The position numbers and the translations under genes were made by a program. From Castor canadensis (taxonomy: Eukaryota > Chordata > Mammalia > Rodentia > Castoridae), in contig NC_133387.1 of assembly GCF_047511655.1 (NCBI RefSeq), positions 139,124,853-139,188,852 of the forward strand: a stretch of 64,000 nucleotides of DNA, given 5' to 3'. This document shows, in pieces, positions 1 through 10,196 of this stretch. Numbering within the stretch: position 1 is the stretch's first letter; each line of letters opens with the position of its first letter. Under the pieces are notes generated by a model. The model saw nothing but the letters and a program-made list of their open reading frames with translations. It was not told the origin of the DNA and did not search any database.

Positions 1-190
1 TTGCAATGGGACAAAGTCCTGCAGCTGGAAGAGGTGCAGGGCAGACTAGGGATTAGTCTGGAAGAAATGCAGGCAGTCACAGAGGATGCCCTTCACTCCG
101 AACCCTACAGCCAGGAGGAGATTTGCAGGTGTCTGGGAATTAGCCTGGAGGAACTCCGAACTCAAATCCTGAGTCCAAATACTCAAGATG
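1..190 (+). CDS. GALK2: GALK2 internal exon (N-acetylgalactosamine kinase), 5' part outside window
   Basis: The first 190 bases read open in frame 1 as [20 protein letters not shown] and onward to SPNTQD, which I recognise as the GALK2 region before its C-terminal lobe. GALK2 is a cytosolic GHMP-family kinase that phosphorylates N-acetylgalactosamine at C1 using ATP, a salvage route to UDP-GalNAc; it also has weak galactokinase activity. The exon ends after one base of a codon at a clean donor (GATG|gtgagt, GT at 191-192), and the next exon supplies TG to complete a valine, so the phases match. The window starts inside the exon, so its acceptor and the N-terminal kinase motifs are not visible. 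Translation past 190 is intron read-through. The gene identification is from remembered family sequence; the splice site is seen directly. Confidence 0.93.
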
Positions 191-1692
191 GTGAGTCTAC
201 TGGAGTAAGGAGAGCACGAGTCACTCCCTCACTTACGAGTGGAAGATTTTCCAACTACCCCATGGATCCAAATGATTGCAAAGTGCACTTTAGGGGACTG
301 GAGAATATATGTGTTTTGACAAACTTAATTTTCTAGGTCTTTAGCTTCCTAAATTAATTAATTAACTCATTAATCACCAATCATTTCTTGGTATATGTCA
401 GGCATTCTGTGTAGGCAAAGGTGGATAAGATATGATTCCTCAAGAGGTTCACAGCTCAATCTTTCTTTTTCATGTTATTTTTTTCCTATCCATTTTCTTT
501 ATATAAAAAGATAGAGGTTAGAGCATTGCTCATAACTGCTATGGAGTAATACTCTGGAACACCAGAAAATCTTTACTGCTTAAATTGAAACTGGCAGCCC
601 ACTTTAGTGTGGAAGCTCACCTTCATTTGCCTGCTGCTTTCAGGTAATTCTGGTTTTATACTGATAACATCAGGAACTGGGATGAAGGCTGGACACATAT
701 TGGAGGCACAGTCTTAGAGTAGCTGTTCCTCTAAGAAGTAAAGTTTGTTTATTTATGGGAGACCAGTATGCCAGAGAGCTAGTTAAAATTTAATTTCCCT
801 CTAGAGGGAGTTTAGAGAGGGTGGGTGATAGGCACAAAGATCAGTCTCAGGGACCCATTTCCATCCCATCCCATTCAATTCAGTTCTACACCTGGCTATT
901 GAGCGTGTACTGTGCATTTGCCTGCAAGTAACGTCATAAAGTCTGAGACTACTGACAACTTAGGATAAGGGAGTAATCCGAGGGCAGGGATTGGGTGTCA
1001 GTTTCTAACATTGTCAGAATCATTTAAATTTGATGAACACTAATTGAGTCTCTAGAACCGGGATGAACAAACTATGGCCTACTGTCCAAGTGAGCCCTGC
1101 CACCTGTTTTTGTAAAAATAAACTCTCACTAGACCACAGCCATGTATTTGCCATTGTTGCTTTTGTGCACTACAACAGCAGAGTTGAGTAGAGAGACTGA
1201 ATAGTCCACAAAACCTACAATACTTCTCTTTGCAGGAAAAGTTTGTTGACTCTAATCCTGGAAAGTGGTCACTCAAAGCATGCCTTAGTTTTGCCATAAA
1301 AAGAGGCATAATGGGAATGCCGCCCTCAGAAGAGCAATCTTGTAATGGGTTAAACAGAGTGCTTCATAACGATGTGCTCATAGAGAGATGAGTGTGTTAA
1401 TGGAGGTGTTCTTGGGAGACCAGAAAAGTCAAAACTGTACTCACTAAGGAGAGAGCAACCAACCAAAAGTTAAATACTAAATAGGAATTTCTTAGGTAGA
1501 CAAGCAGTCAGAAAGAATTCTGGGCAGACAAGTTAGCAGGTAGAGAGCAGAGAAGAATGATAGAGGATTCTATGTCCAGAGAAGTACAGAGTTAAGTGAG
1601 TGTTTTTTGAAAATAATTCCCATAATGGAGAGCAATTTTGCATCAGTCTGAGGTTGTAGATAGGCCCTGATCACAAAAGGCTTCGCTAGATG

Positions 1693-1693
<1 letters not shown>

Positions 1694-1763
<70 letters not shown>
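1694..1763 (+). repeat. (TG)n microsatellite, 70 bp
   Basis: About 35 dinucleotide units with one GC interruption near 1728, followed by tgcttgcttgcac. Likely length-polymorphic. Confidence 0.97.
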
Positions 1764-1765
<2 letters not shown>

Positions 1766-1872
1766 TGCTTGCACATGTGTGTGCTTCATAGGGAATGGGG
1801 GAGTTAATAAAGTGTTTATTGAATGAAGAAATTGGGTAGGGCATTGGATGGGGAGAGAACCAGCCTTTCTCC

Positions 1873-1948
1873 TTTGATCTAAGACATCGTCTGATTTCTT
1901 TAACCAGCATTTTTCTTTTGATCTAAGACATTGTCTGGTTTCTTTAAT
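1873..1948 (+). repeat. 44-bp tandem duplication
   Basis: tttgatctaagacat(c/t)gtctg(a/g)tttctttaa occurs at 1873 and again at 1917 with two mismatches over about 31 bases. Confidence 0.85.
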
Positions 1949-2330
1949 TCAACAAATATACATTGATTTCTTTGGACAGGGTATTGTGACAGATGCTGCG
2001 ATACAAAGATAAGCAGGACATGGTCTCTACCTCCTTGTGACTTAGTGTCTAAGAGGGGAGAGTGCTGCAAACCAATAACAACGCAAACTTAGAATATATG
2101 CAAATGTATAAATTATATGCAAACATATAGATTGTACCTGTTATAATAAAGGTACCCTGAAAAATAAAGTGCCCTGAAAGCATGGAGTGCTAAATGCCTG
2201 AAGAAAAGGGCTCAGATTTGAGCTGGCTCAAAGAAAGTTGTGAGCTGCCCAGACTGAGAGAGTTGACAAGCTATTCTAGAAACTAGAGCCTGAATGGGGA
2301 CACAGAACCTTAAGGAGTAGAGTATTAAAG
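1945..2330 (-). mobile_element. L2 fossil (probable)
   Basis: ttcaacaaatatacattgatt...agatgctgcgatacaaagataagcaggacatggtctctacctcc...gtgacttagtgtctaagagggga follows the reverse L2 3' consensus. Confidence 0.5.
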
Positions 2331-2505
2331 AAAGTGTGTCAAGAGACATGGTGTGAAGTATGAGATGGATTACAAATAGACTACCTGCCCATTTGGAAAT
2401 GAGTTTTACTGTATACCAAATAACAAAAGCCTGAGAAGAGATTTTTGGTGGGTGGCTCAACTGGTATATTCTCAAGACTGCAAAAGAAATAGTTGGAATT
2501 ATGTC

Positions 2506-2632
2506 AAGGAAGGGAGGGAGGGAGGGAGGAAGGAAGGAAGGAAGGAAGGAAGGAAGAAGGAAAGGAGGAAGAGAGGGAGGAAAGGAGGAAGAGAGGAAGG
2601 AGTGGAGGGAGGAAGTAAAAAAGAAAAGAAAT
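2506..2632 (+). repeat. (GGAA/GGGA)n purine tract
   Basis: A degenerate tetranucleotide array, all purine on the + strand for well over 100 bases; can form triplex DNA. Confidence 0.95.
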
Positions 2633-2888
2633 AGGTAAGCAATAGAAGGTAAGTCAAGGCAAGATATGGATAGCTGAGAAAATTACAGAATTATAGTATG
2701 GAAAGTGATTGTGGAGGCAAGATAACAAGTTCATTTCTTTTTCTCTGTTGTTGAATCTGGTGTGATGGCAAGTTACCTAAATAAAACTGTAGAACAGGTG
2801 AAGATTGAAATGAAATAATTTTATTTGGTGAAGAGGTGAGGAAGTTTTAATAGATGCTGAGGATATTCACTGCCAATTTATGTTCTTA

Positions 2889-2894
2889 AAGCAC

Positions 2895-2900
<6 letters not shown>
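2889..2900. repeat. Left target-site duplication of the young L1
   Basis: AAGCACCCTCTT is identical to 9946-9957. It abuts the poly(A)-tail end of the L1; the last two T's may belong to either site or tail. Confidence 0.9.
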
Positions 2901-2926
<26 letters not shown>

Positions 2927-2973
2927 CATTTTTCTTTTATTATTCATATGTGCATACAAGGCTTGGTTCATTT

Positions 2974-3034
2974 CTCCCCCCTGCCCCCACCCCCTCCCTT
3001 ACCACCCACTCCACCCCCTCCCGCTCCCCCCCTC
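2974..3034 (-). repeat. G-rich polypurine tract in L1 3' UTR
   Basis: The + strand is C-rich with runs of five to seven C's, so the L1 RNA is G-rich with multiple G runs able to form a G-quadruplex. The same tract recurs in the truncated copy near 21976-22040, and a diverged version in the older L1 near 45803-45843. Confidence 0.75.
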
Positions 3035-3410
3035 AATACCCAGCAGAAACTATTTTGCCCTTATCTCTAATTTTGTTGTAGAGAGAGTATAAGCAATAAT
3101 AGGAAGGAACAAGGGGTTTTGCTGGTTGAGATAAGGATAGCTATACAGGGCATTGACTCACATTGATTTCCTGTGTGTGGGTGTTACCTTCTAGGTTAAT
3201 TCTTTTTGATCTAACCTTTTCTCTAGTTCCTGGTCCCCTTTTCCTATTGGCCTCAGTTGCTTTAAGGTATCTGCTTTAGTTTCTCTGCGTTAAGGGCAAC
3301 AAATGCTAGCTAGTTTTTTAGGTGTCTTACCTATCCTCACCCCTCCCTTGTGTGCTCTCGCTTTTATCATGTGCTCATAGTCCAATCCCCTTGTTGTGTT
3401 TGCCCTTGAT

Positions 3411-6400
3411 CTAATGTCCACATATGAGGGAGAACATACGATTTTTGGTCTTTTGAGCCAGGCTAACCTCACTCAGAATGATGTTCTCCAATTCCATCCA
3501 TTTACCAGCGAATGATAACATTTCGTTCTTCTTCATGGCTGCATAAAATTCCATTGTGTATAGATACCACATTTTCTTAATCCATTCGTCAGTGCTGGGA
3601 CATCTTGGCTGTTTCCATAACTTGGCTATTGTGAATAGTGCCGCAATAAACATGGATGTGCAGGTGCCTCTGGAGTAACAGTCTTTTGGGTATATCCCCA
3701 AGAGTGGTATTGCTGGATCAAATGGTAGATCGATGTCCATCTTTTTAAGTAGCCTCCAAATTTTTTTCCAGAGTGGTTGTACTAGTCTACATTCCCACCA
3801 ACAGTGTAAAAGGGTTCCTTTTTCCCCACATCCTCGCCAACACCTGTTGTTGGTGGTGTTGCTGATGATGGCTATTCTAACAGGGGTGAGGTGGAATCTT
3901 AGTGTGGTTTTAATTTGCATTTCCTTTATTGCTAGAGATGGTGAGCATTTTTTCATGTGTTTTCTGGCCATTTGAATTTCTTCTTTTGAGAAAGTTCTGT
4001 TTAGTTCACATGCCCATTTCTTTATTGGTTCATTAGTTTTGGGAGAATTTAGTTTTTTAAGTTCCCTGTATATTCTGGTTATCAGTCCTTTGTCTGATGT
4101 ATAATTGGCAAATATTTTCTCCCACTCTGTGGGTGTTCTCTTTAGTTTAGAGACCATTTCTTTTGATGAACAGAAGCTTTTTAGTTTTATGAGGTCCCAT
4201 TTATCTATGCTATCTCTTAGTTGCTGTGCTGCTGGGGTTTCATTGAGAAAGTTTTTACCTATACCTACTAACTCCAGAGTATTTCCTACTCTTTCTTGTA
4301 TCAACTTAAGAGTTTGGGGTCTGATATTAAGATCCTTGATCCATTTTGAGTTAATCTTGGTATAGGGTGATATACATGGATCTAGTTTCAGTTTTTTGCA
4401 GACTGCTAACCAGTTTTCCCAGCAGTTTTTGTTGAAGAGGCTGCTATTTCTCCATCGTATATTTTTAGCTCCTTTGTCAAAGATAAGTTGCTCATAGTTG
4501 TGTGGCTTCATATCTGGATCCTCTATTCTGTTCCACTGGTCTTCATGTCTGTTTTTGTGCCAGTACCATGCTGTTTTTATTGTTATTGCTTTGTAATATA
4601 GTTTGAAGTCAGGTATTGTGATACCTCCTGCATTGTTCTTTTGACTGAGTATTGCCTTGGCTATTCGTGGCCTCTTGTGTTTCCATATAAATTTCACAGT
4701 AGATTTTTCAATCTCTTTAATGAATGTCATTGGAATTTTGATGGGAATTGCATTAAACATGTAGATTACTTTGGGGAGTATCGACATTTTTACTATGTTG
4801 ATTCTACCAATCCATGAGCATGGGAGATCTCTCCACTTTCTATAGTCTTCCTCAATCTCTTTCTTCAGAAGTGTATAGTTTTCCTTGTAGAGGTCTTTCA
4901 CATCTTTTGTTAGGTTTACACCTAGGTATTTGATTTTTTTTGAGGCTATTGTAAATGGAATTGTTTTCATACATTCTTTTTCCGTTTGCTCATTGTTAGT
5001 GTATAGAAATGCTAATGATTTTTCTATGTTGATTTTATATCCTGCTACTTTGCTATAGCTATTGATGATGTCTAGAAGCTTCTGAGTAGAGTTTTTTGGG
5101 TCTTTAAGGTATAGGATCATGTCGTCTGCAAATAGGGATATTTTGACAGTTTCTTTACCTATTTGTATTCCTTTTATTCCTTCTTCTTGCCTAATTGCTC
5201 TGGCTAGGAATTCCAGTACTATGTTGAATAGGAGTGGAGATAGTGGGCATCCTTGTCTGGTTCCTGATTTTAGAGGGAACGGTTTTAATTTTTCTCCGTT
5301 AAGTATAATGCTGGCTGTAGGTTTGTCATATATAGCTTTTATAATGTTGAGGAACTTTCCTTCTATTCCTAGTTTTCTTAGAGCTTTTATCATGAAATAA
5401 TGTTGGATCTTATCAAAGGCTTTTTCTGCGTCTATTGAGATGATCAAGTGGTTTTTGTCTTTGCTTCTGTTAATGTGGTTTATTACGTTTATTGATTTTC
5501 GTATGTTGAACCACCCCTGCATCCCTGGGATGAAGCCTACCTGGTCGTGGTGGATAATCTTTTTGATGTGTTGCTGAATTCGGTTTGCCATTATTTTGTT
5601 GAGGATTTTTGCATCAATGTTCATTAAGGAGATTGGCCTATAGTTCTCCTTTTTGGAGGTGTCTTTGCCTGGTTTTGGGATAAGTGTAATAGTGGCTTCA
5701 TAAAATGTGTTTGGCAGTTTTCCTTCCCTTTCTATTTCATGGAACAGTTTAAGGAGGGTTGGTATCAGTTCTTCTTTAAAGGTCTGATAGAATTCAGCAG
5801 AGAATCCATCAGGTCCTGGACTTTTCTTTTTGGGGAGACTCTTGATTGCTGCTTCAATTTCATTTTGTGTTATAGGTCTATTCAGGTGATTAATTTCCTC
5901 TTGGTTCAGTTTTGGATGATCATATGTATCTAGAAATCTGTCCATTTCTTTTAGATTTTCAAATTTATTTGAATATAGGTTCTCAAAGTAGTCTCTGATG
6001 ATTTCCTGGATTTCCATGGTGTTTGTTGTTATCTCCCCTTTTGCATTCCTGATTCTACTAATTTGGGTTTTTTCTCTCCTCATTTTAGTCAGGTTTGCCA
6101 GGGGTCTATCGATCTTGTTTATTTTTTCAAAGAACCAACTTTTTGTTTCATTAATTCTTTGTATGGTTTTTTTGGTTTCTATTTCGTTGATTTCAGCTCT
6201 TATTTTTATTATTTCTCTCCTTCTATTTGTTTTCGGATTTGCTTGTTCTTGTTTTTCTAGGAGTTTGAGATGTATCATTAGGTCATTGATTTGGGATCTT
6301 TCAATCTTTTTAATATATGCACTCATGGCTATAAACTTTCCTCTCAAGACTGCCTTAGCTGTGTCCCATAGGTTCCGGTAGGTTGTGTTTTCATTTTCAT

Positions 6401-7229
6401 TGACTTCTAGGAACTTTTTAATTTCCTCTTTTATTGCATCGATGATCCATTCTTCATTAAGTAATGAGTTATTTAGTTTCCAGCTGTTTGCATGTTTTTT
6501 GTCTTTACTTTTGTTGTTGAGTTCTACTTTTACTGCATTGTGGTCAGATAGTATGCACGGTATTATTTCTATTTTCTTATATTTGCTGAGGCTTGCTTTG
6601 TGCCCTAGGATATGATCTATTTTGGAGAAGGTTCCATGGGCTGCTGAGAATAATGTATATTGTGTAGAGGTTGGATGAAATGTTCTATAGACATCTACTA
6701 GGTCCACTTGATCTATTGCATATTTTAGATCTTGGATTTCTTTATTGAGTTTTTGTTTGGATGACCTATCTATTGATGATAATGGAGTGTTAAAGTCTCC
6801 CACAACCACTGTGTTGGCGTTTATATATGCTTTTAGGTCTTTTAGGGTATGTTTGATGAAATTGGGTGTGTTGACATTGGGTGCGTACAGATTGATGATT
6901 ATTATTTCCTTTTGGTCTATTTCCCCTTTTATTAGTATGGAATGTCCTTCTTTGTCTCGTTTGATCAATGTAGGTTTGAAGTCTACTTTGTCAGAGATAA
7001 GTATTGCTACTCCTGCTTGTTTTCGGGGGCCATTAGCTTGGTAAATCTTCTTCCAGCCTTTCATCCTAAGCATATGCTTATTTCTGTCGGTGAGATGAGT
7101 CTCCTGTAAGCAACAAATTGTTGGATCTTCTTTTTTAATCCATTTTGTCAAACGGTGTCTTTTGATGGGTGAATTAAGTCCATTGACATTAAGTGTTAGT
7201 ACTGATAGGTATGTGGTGATTCCTGCCAT
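3411..7229 (-). CDS. L1 ORF2 protein: endonuclease / reverse transcriptase, intact
   Basis: This is a 1272-residue open frame, close to the usual L1 ORF2p size (about 1275-1280). It nicks target DNA and copies L1 RNA at the nick (target-primed reverse transcription). The N-terminal endonuclease begins [20 protein letters not shown], and the landmark residues fall at canonical positions: N14, E43 (LQETHL), D145 and N147 (VGDFN), D205 (KIDHILGH) and H230 (SDHN). The central reverse transcriptase has [15 protein letters not shown], the [18 protein letters not shown] region, [14 protein letters not shown] and the catalytic [11 protein letters not shown] near residue 700. The Cys-rich C-terminus shows [18 protein letters not shown]. 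It ends ...FSLICGH and starts 50 bp after the ORF1 stop. No frameshift or stop is present. Confidence 0.96.
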   Translation of the reverse strand: MAGITTYLSVLTLNVNGLNSPIKRHRLTKWIKKEDPTICCLQETHLTDRNKHMLRMKGWKKIYQANGPRKQAGVAILISDKVDFKPTLIKRDKEGHSILIKGEIDQKEIIIINLYAPNVNTPNFIKHTLKDLKAYINANTVVVGDFNTPLSSIDRSSKQKLNKEIQDLKYAIDQVDLVDVYRTFHPTSTQYTLFSAAHGTFSKIDHILGHKASLSKYKKIEIIPCILSDHNAVKVELNNKSKDKKHANSWKLNNSLLNEEWIIDAIKEEIKKFLEVNENENTTYRNLWDTAKAVLRGKFIAMSAYIKKIERSQINDLMIHLKLLEKQEQANPKTNRRREIIKIRAEINEIETKKTIQRINETKSWFFEKINKIDRPLANLTKMRREKTQISRIRNAKGEITTNTMEIQEIIRDYFENLYSNKFENLKEMDRFLDTYDHPKLNQEEINHLNRPITQNEIEAAIKSLPKKKSPGPDGFSAEFYQTFKEELIPTLLKLFHEIEREGKLPNTFYEATITLIPKPGKDTSKKENYRPISLMNIDAKILNKIMANRIQQHIKKIIHHDQVGFIPGMQGWFNIRKSINVINHINRSKDKNHLIISIDAEKAFDKIQHYFMIKALRKLGIEGKFLNIIKAIYDKPTASIILNGEKLKPFPLKSGTRQGCPLSPLLFNIVLEFLARAIRQEEGIKGIQIGKETVKISLFADDMILYLKDPKNSTQKLLDIINSYSKVAGYKINIEKSLAFLYTNNEQTEKECMKTIPFTIASKKIKYLGVNLTKDVKDLYKENYTLLKKEIEEDYRKWRDLPCSWIGRINIVKMSILPKVIYMFNAIPIKIPMTFIKEIEKSTVKFIWKHKRPRIAKAILSQKNNAGGITIPDFKLYYKAITIKTAWYWHKNRHEDQWNRIEDPDMKPHNYEQLIFDKGAKNIRWRNSSLFNKNCWENWLAVCKKLKLDPCISPYTKINSKWIKDLNIRPQTLKLIQERVGNTLELVGIGKNFLNETPAAQQLRDSIDKWDLIKLKSFCSSKEMVSKLKRTPTEWEKIFANYTSDKGLITRIYRELKKLNSPKTNEPIKKWACELNRTFSKEEIQMARKHMKKCSPSLAIKEMQIKTTLRFHLTPVRIAIISNTTNNRCWRGCGEKGTLLHCWWECRLVQPLWKKIWRLLKKMDIDLPFDPAIPLLGIYPKDCYSRGTCTSMFIAALFTIAKLWKQPRCPSTDEWIKKMWYLYTMEFYAAMKKNEMLSFAGKWMELENIILSEVSLAQKTKNRMFSLICGH

Positions 7230-7279
7230 TTAGTTATCTTAGTTGTTTGAAGGTTTGATTGTGTGTACCTAACTTGATG

Positions 7280-8482
7280 TTACTCTCTACTGTCTTGCTT
7301 TTTCTTATCCTGTGGTTTGGTGCTGCCTGCCTTTTCATGGTTAAGTTGGGTGTCGCTTTCTGTGTGCAGGATCCCTTGCAGAATCTTTTGTAATGGTGGC
7401 TTTGTGGTCACATATTGTTTTAGTTTCTGCTTATCATGGAAGACTTTTATTGCTCCATCTATTTTGAATGATAGCTTTGCTGGGTAGAGTATCCTGGGGT
7501 TGAAGTTATTTTCATTCAGTGCCCGGAAGATCTCACCCCACGCTCTTCTTGCTTTTAATGTTTCTGTTGAGAAGTCTGCTGTGATTTTGATGGGTTTACC
7601 TTTGTATGTTACTTGTTTTTTCTCTCTTGCAGCCTTCAATATTCTTTCCTTAGTTTCTGAACTTGTTGTTTTAATGATGATATGTCGTGGAGTAGTTCTA
7701 TTTTGATCTGGTCTGTTTGGTGTCCTGGAGGCCTCTTGCATTTGTATGGGAATATCTTTCTCTAGATTTGGGAAATTTTCCATTATTATTTTGTTGAATA
7801 TATTACGCATTCCCTTCGCTTGCACCTCTTCTCCTTCTTCGATGCCCATGATTCTCAAGTTTGGTCTTTTGATGGAGTCGGTGAGTTCTTGCATTTTCTT
7901 TTCACAGGTCTTGAGTTGTTTAATTAATAGTTCTTCGGTTTTTCCTTTAATTACCATTTCATCTTCAAGTTCTGAGATTCTGTCTTCTGTTTGTTCTATT
8001 CTGCTGGATTGGCTTTCCGTTTTGTTTTGCAGTTCTGTTTCGTTCTTTTTTCTGAGGTTTTCCATATCCTGGCTGTTTTCTTCTTTATTGTTGTCTATTT
8101 TTGTCCTGAGTTCATTTATCCATTTATTCATTGTGTTCTCTCTTTCACTTTGGTGTTTATACAATGCTTCTATGGTTTCCTTTATTTCTTCTTTTGCTTT
8201 TTCAAATTCTCTATTTTTATTGTCTTGGAATTTCTTGAGTGTCTCCTGTACATTTTGGTTGACCCTATCCAGTATCATCTCTATAAAATTCTCATTGAGT
8301 ACTTGTAGTATGTCTTCTTTTAAATTATTCTTGTAGGCTTCATTGGGTCCTTTGGCATAGTTTATCTTCATTTTGTTGGAGTCTGGCTCTGAGTTTCTGT
8401 TCTCTTCATTCCCCTCTGGTTCCTGTACTAATTTTTTGCTGTGGGGGAACTGGTTTCCTTGTTTTTTCTGTCTTCCTGTCAT
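7280..8482 (-). CDS. L1 ORF1 protein: RNA-binding chaperone, intact
   Basis: I start the protein at the ATG at 8482 (MTGRQKKQGNQFPHSKKLVQ), giving 400 residues. The frame stays open upstream to 8662, but that hydrophobic leader (LPLVCIFVFPF...) is unlike any L1 ORF1p and is probably 5' UTR. Order: a basic, Glu/Asn-rich N-terminus; a long coiled coil (about residues 60-215, heptads of Glu/Lys/Leu such as RKKNETELQNKTESQSSRIE) for trimerisation; an RRM-like domain with RPNLRIMGIEEGEEVQ; and a C-terminal domain with ARRAWGEIFRALNENNFNPR and ILYPAKLSFKIDG. These bind L1 RNA and act as a nucleic-acid chaperone. No breaks are seen. Confidence 0.93.
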   Translation of the reverse strand: MTGRQKKQGNQFPHSKKLVQEPEGNEENRNSEPDSNKMKINYAKGPNEAYKNNLKEDILQVLNENFIEMILDRVNQNVQETLKKFQDNKNREFEKAKEEIKETIEALYKHQSERENTMNKWINELRTKIDNNKEENSQDMENLRKKNETELQNKTESQSSRIEQTEDRISELEDEMVIKGKTEELLIKQLKTCEKKMQELTDSIKRPNLRIMGIEEGEEVQAKGMRNIFNKIIMENFPNLEKDIPIQMQEASRTPNRPDQNRTTPRHIIIKTTSSETKERILKAAREKKQVTYKGKPIKITADFSTETLKARRAWGEIFRALNENNFNPRILYPAKLSFKIDGAIKVFHDKQKLKQYVTTKPPLQKILQGILHTESDTQLNHEKAGSTKPQDKKKQDSRE

Positions 8483-9945
8483 TGTCCTTGGTGTTGTTAC
8501 TGTCCCTGTACTGTGTGTAATTAAGTATTTTCTAGCTTGTAATAATAACAATGGTAATATTGAGAACGGAAGAGTGAGCTGAGATGGAAAGCAAGAAGTT
8601 AAAGAAAAGGGGAAAACAAATATACAGACAAGAGGGAGAAAGCAGAACAAGGTATCAGACAAGAGAGTTTCAAAGGTATAAACAGGGAGTGTTAGTGTAC
8701 TAATCGACAGTAAGCTGAACAGACAATAGAGAGACAGAGAGAGGATTGAAAATCAAAGATAAAAAAAATAAAAAATAAGTATATGAAAGTAATATCTATT
8801 TATAAAAATGAATTAAAATAAAATGGAAAATAGGAAATTAAAAAAAAAAAAAAAAACCAAAAAACTTCCAAGTTTATATGCAATGCAATTTCAGTCTTAA
8901 TAATTTGGATGTCCGTCTTAATCTCCAGTCCTGGAGTTGGTGCCTCAGATGTTGTTCTGTAGTTGTCTCATCAAAGGGGATGCATAAAGTAGAACAAAAC
9001 TACACTCACACACACACAGAAGAAAAAATAAAAAAAAAGCCCCACCAAGTGTCCCCAGTTCAAATGCAATAGTTTCAGTAAGTTTTTCGGCTTGCAGGTG
9101 TAATTCGGTTGTTCTCTCATCAAAGGTAGGGAGAAAAAGAAAAAAACGCATCTGGAGGCAGTTCTGAGAGTGGTATCTGCAACTGTGGCTTGCCTGCCTG
9201 CTGCTCTCCGCCTGTAGCTGGCGGCGTTATTTATGCAGATCTCTGGGGTGAGCTTAGCACTCACCTGGTCCCACAGGCTTTGTTTGCTCAGAGTTCTCCT
9301 GTGCGGGGGAGGGGGGCCTCTGCTACAGGCTTTTCCCTTTCCAAGCACTGGGAAAGGCGACACTGCCCTGCGTTGTCAGGCCTGCGTGTTTATTTACAGT
9401 TCACGTGGGAAGTGGGTCTTCCCTCCTCTCACAAGCGTCCCTGCTCCTGGTTGCTGGCGCGCCCCGCTCCCGCCAGAGCCTCTCCGGCCGCCCGGCTCGT
9501 TTATTTACAGTCCCGGGAAGGGTTCCCTTCCCCCAATCTTCAGCGCTCAGGGCGCCCCACCCTCTTTCCAGCGTGTCTTAACTGTTCTTATTGCTTAGTA
9601 CTCAGTTTCTCTTTTTTTCCCGGGTGGAGGTCAGTCTGTCCAGGGGGCTATGCTGCTCTGGCCCAGGCTTGTCTGTGGGGGAACCGCGGTACCGCGAAGC
9701 TCACCTGGTCCGCGTCTTCCCTAGCCGTATGGGCGCCGGCCACTGGCGGCCCGGGGGCCTCCTCAGTTCTCCGTTTAACGTGAAGTGGAGATTCTCTGCG
9801 CCGGCTGGAGACGTGGAGGAGTCAAAGTTATGCCTTTTCTCGGTGATTATGCCTGCAAAGTGTGTCTCCAGCGTCTCTCCAAGATTTCACTATAGGAGGG
9901 TCGCTTTCTGCTTCCTACCTCTAGCCGCCATCTTGGAATCTCCTC
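8483..9945 (-). promoter_or_regulatory. Young L1 5' UTR / internal promoter
   Basis: About 1.46 kb lies upstream of ORF1. The half nearest ORF1 is A/T-rich (poly-A-like run near 8841-8856 on the + strand). The half nearest the 5' end (about 9190-9800) is markedly CpG- and G+C-rich, unlike the surrounding intron. It has a YY1-type motif at the very 5' end, two copies of a GTTTATTTACAGT element about 112 bp apart (near 9386 and 9498), and two copies of a CTCACCTGGTCC segment (near 9260 and 9698). Promoter activity is inferred from position and family knowledge. Confidence 0.8.
9924..9934 (-). promoter_or_regulatory. YY1-type site at L1 5' end
   Basis: Read on the - strand this is AAGATGGCGGC, matching the YY1 core (AAnATGGCGGC). 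It lies 12-22 bases from the 5' terminus of the element, the same placement as the YY1 site that positions transcription start in human L1. The function here is inferred. Confidence 0.7.
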
Positions 9946-9957
9946 AAGCACCCTCTT
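9946..9957. repeat. Right target-site duplication of the young L1
   Basis: AAGCACCCTCTT is a perfect 12-bp copy of the left duplication, directly outside the L1 5' end. It shows the 5' end is complete rather than truncated by later rearrangement. Confidence 0.9.
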
Positions 9958-10196
9958 CTTGCTGTCACTTCTTATTCAGAAAGCTTCAGAGGCTCACCAT
10001 TACTAGTTGCCTTAACATGCTAAGTTTCTTCTCAGTTCAGCCTGCATTCTGTTCTGTCCTGTCTGCCTTTTGACTCCATGTATAGGGATGTGGGCAGTGT
10101 TACCTGGCTTAGCCTGTGCCCTTACTTCTCGGAAGCTTGGCCTTACCTCTGGGCTTTTAATCCTAAACAACAGTGTTCTTTTAACTGAACTTTCCC

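Larger units (their letters stand above)
2901..9945 (-). mobile_element. Full-length, apparently intact LINE-1 (7.05 kb)
   Basis: This is a complete minus-strand L1: a 5' UTR of about 1.46 kb (8483-9945), ORF1 (7280-8482), a 50-bp spacer, ORF2 (3411-7229), a 3' UTR with a G-rich tract, and a poly(A) tail seen as T's at 2899-2926. It is bounded by identical 12-bp target-site duplications AAGCACCCTCTT at 2889-2900 and 9946-9957. Neither ORF is interrupted. The perfect duplication, pure tail and open ORFs point to a young insertion. It lies antisense to GALK2 in an intron. Whether it is competent is inference. Confidence 0.95.

Noticed and set aside
1570..1910. Minus-strand open readings with poly(Thr-His)
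   Set aside because: Translation of the (TG)n microsatellite.
3733..7044. Several plus-strand open readings of 60-127 residues
   Set aside because: They are the reverse complement of the intact L1 ORF2; its base composition leaves antisense frames open.
7500..8582. Plus-strand open readings up to 196 residues, hydrophobic and Phe/Ser-rich
   Set aside because: Antisense shadow of the coiled-coil-rich ORF1; Lys/Glu codons read backwards as Phe/Leu/Ser.
8483..8662. 60-residue hydrophobic N-terminal extension of L1 ORF1 (signal-peptide-like)
   Set aside because: The frame happens to be open into the 5' UTR; the family starts at the ATG at 8482 with a basic N-terminus.
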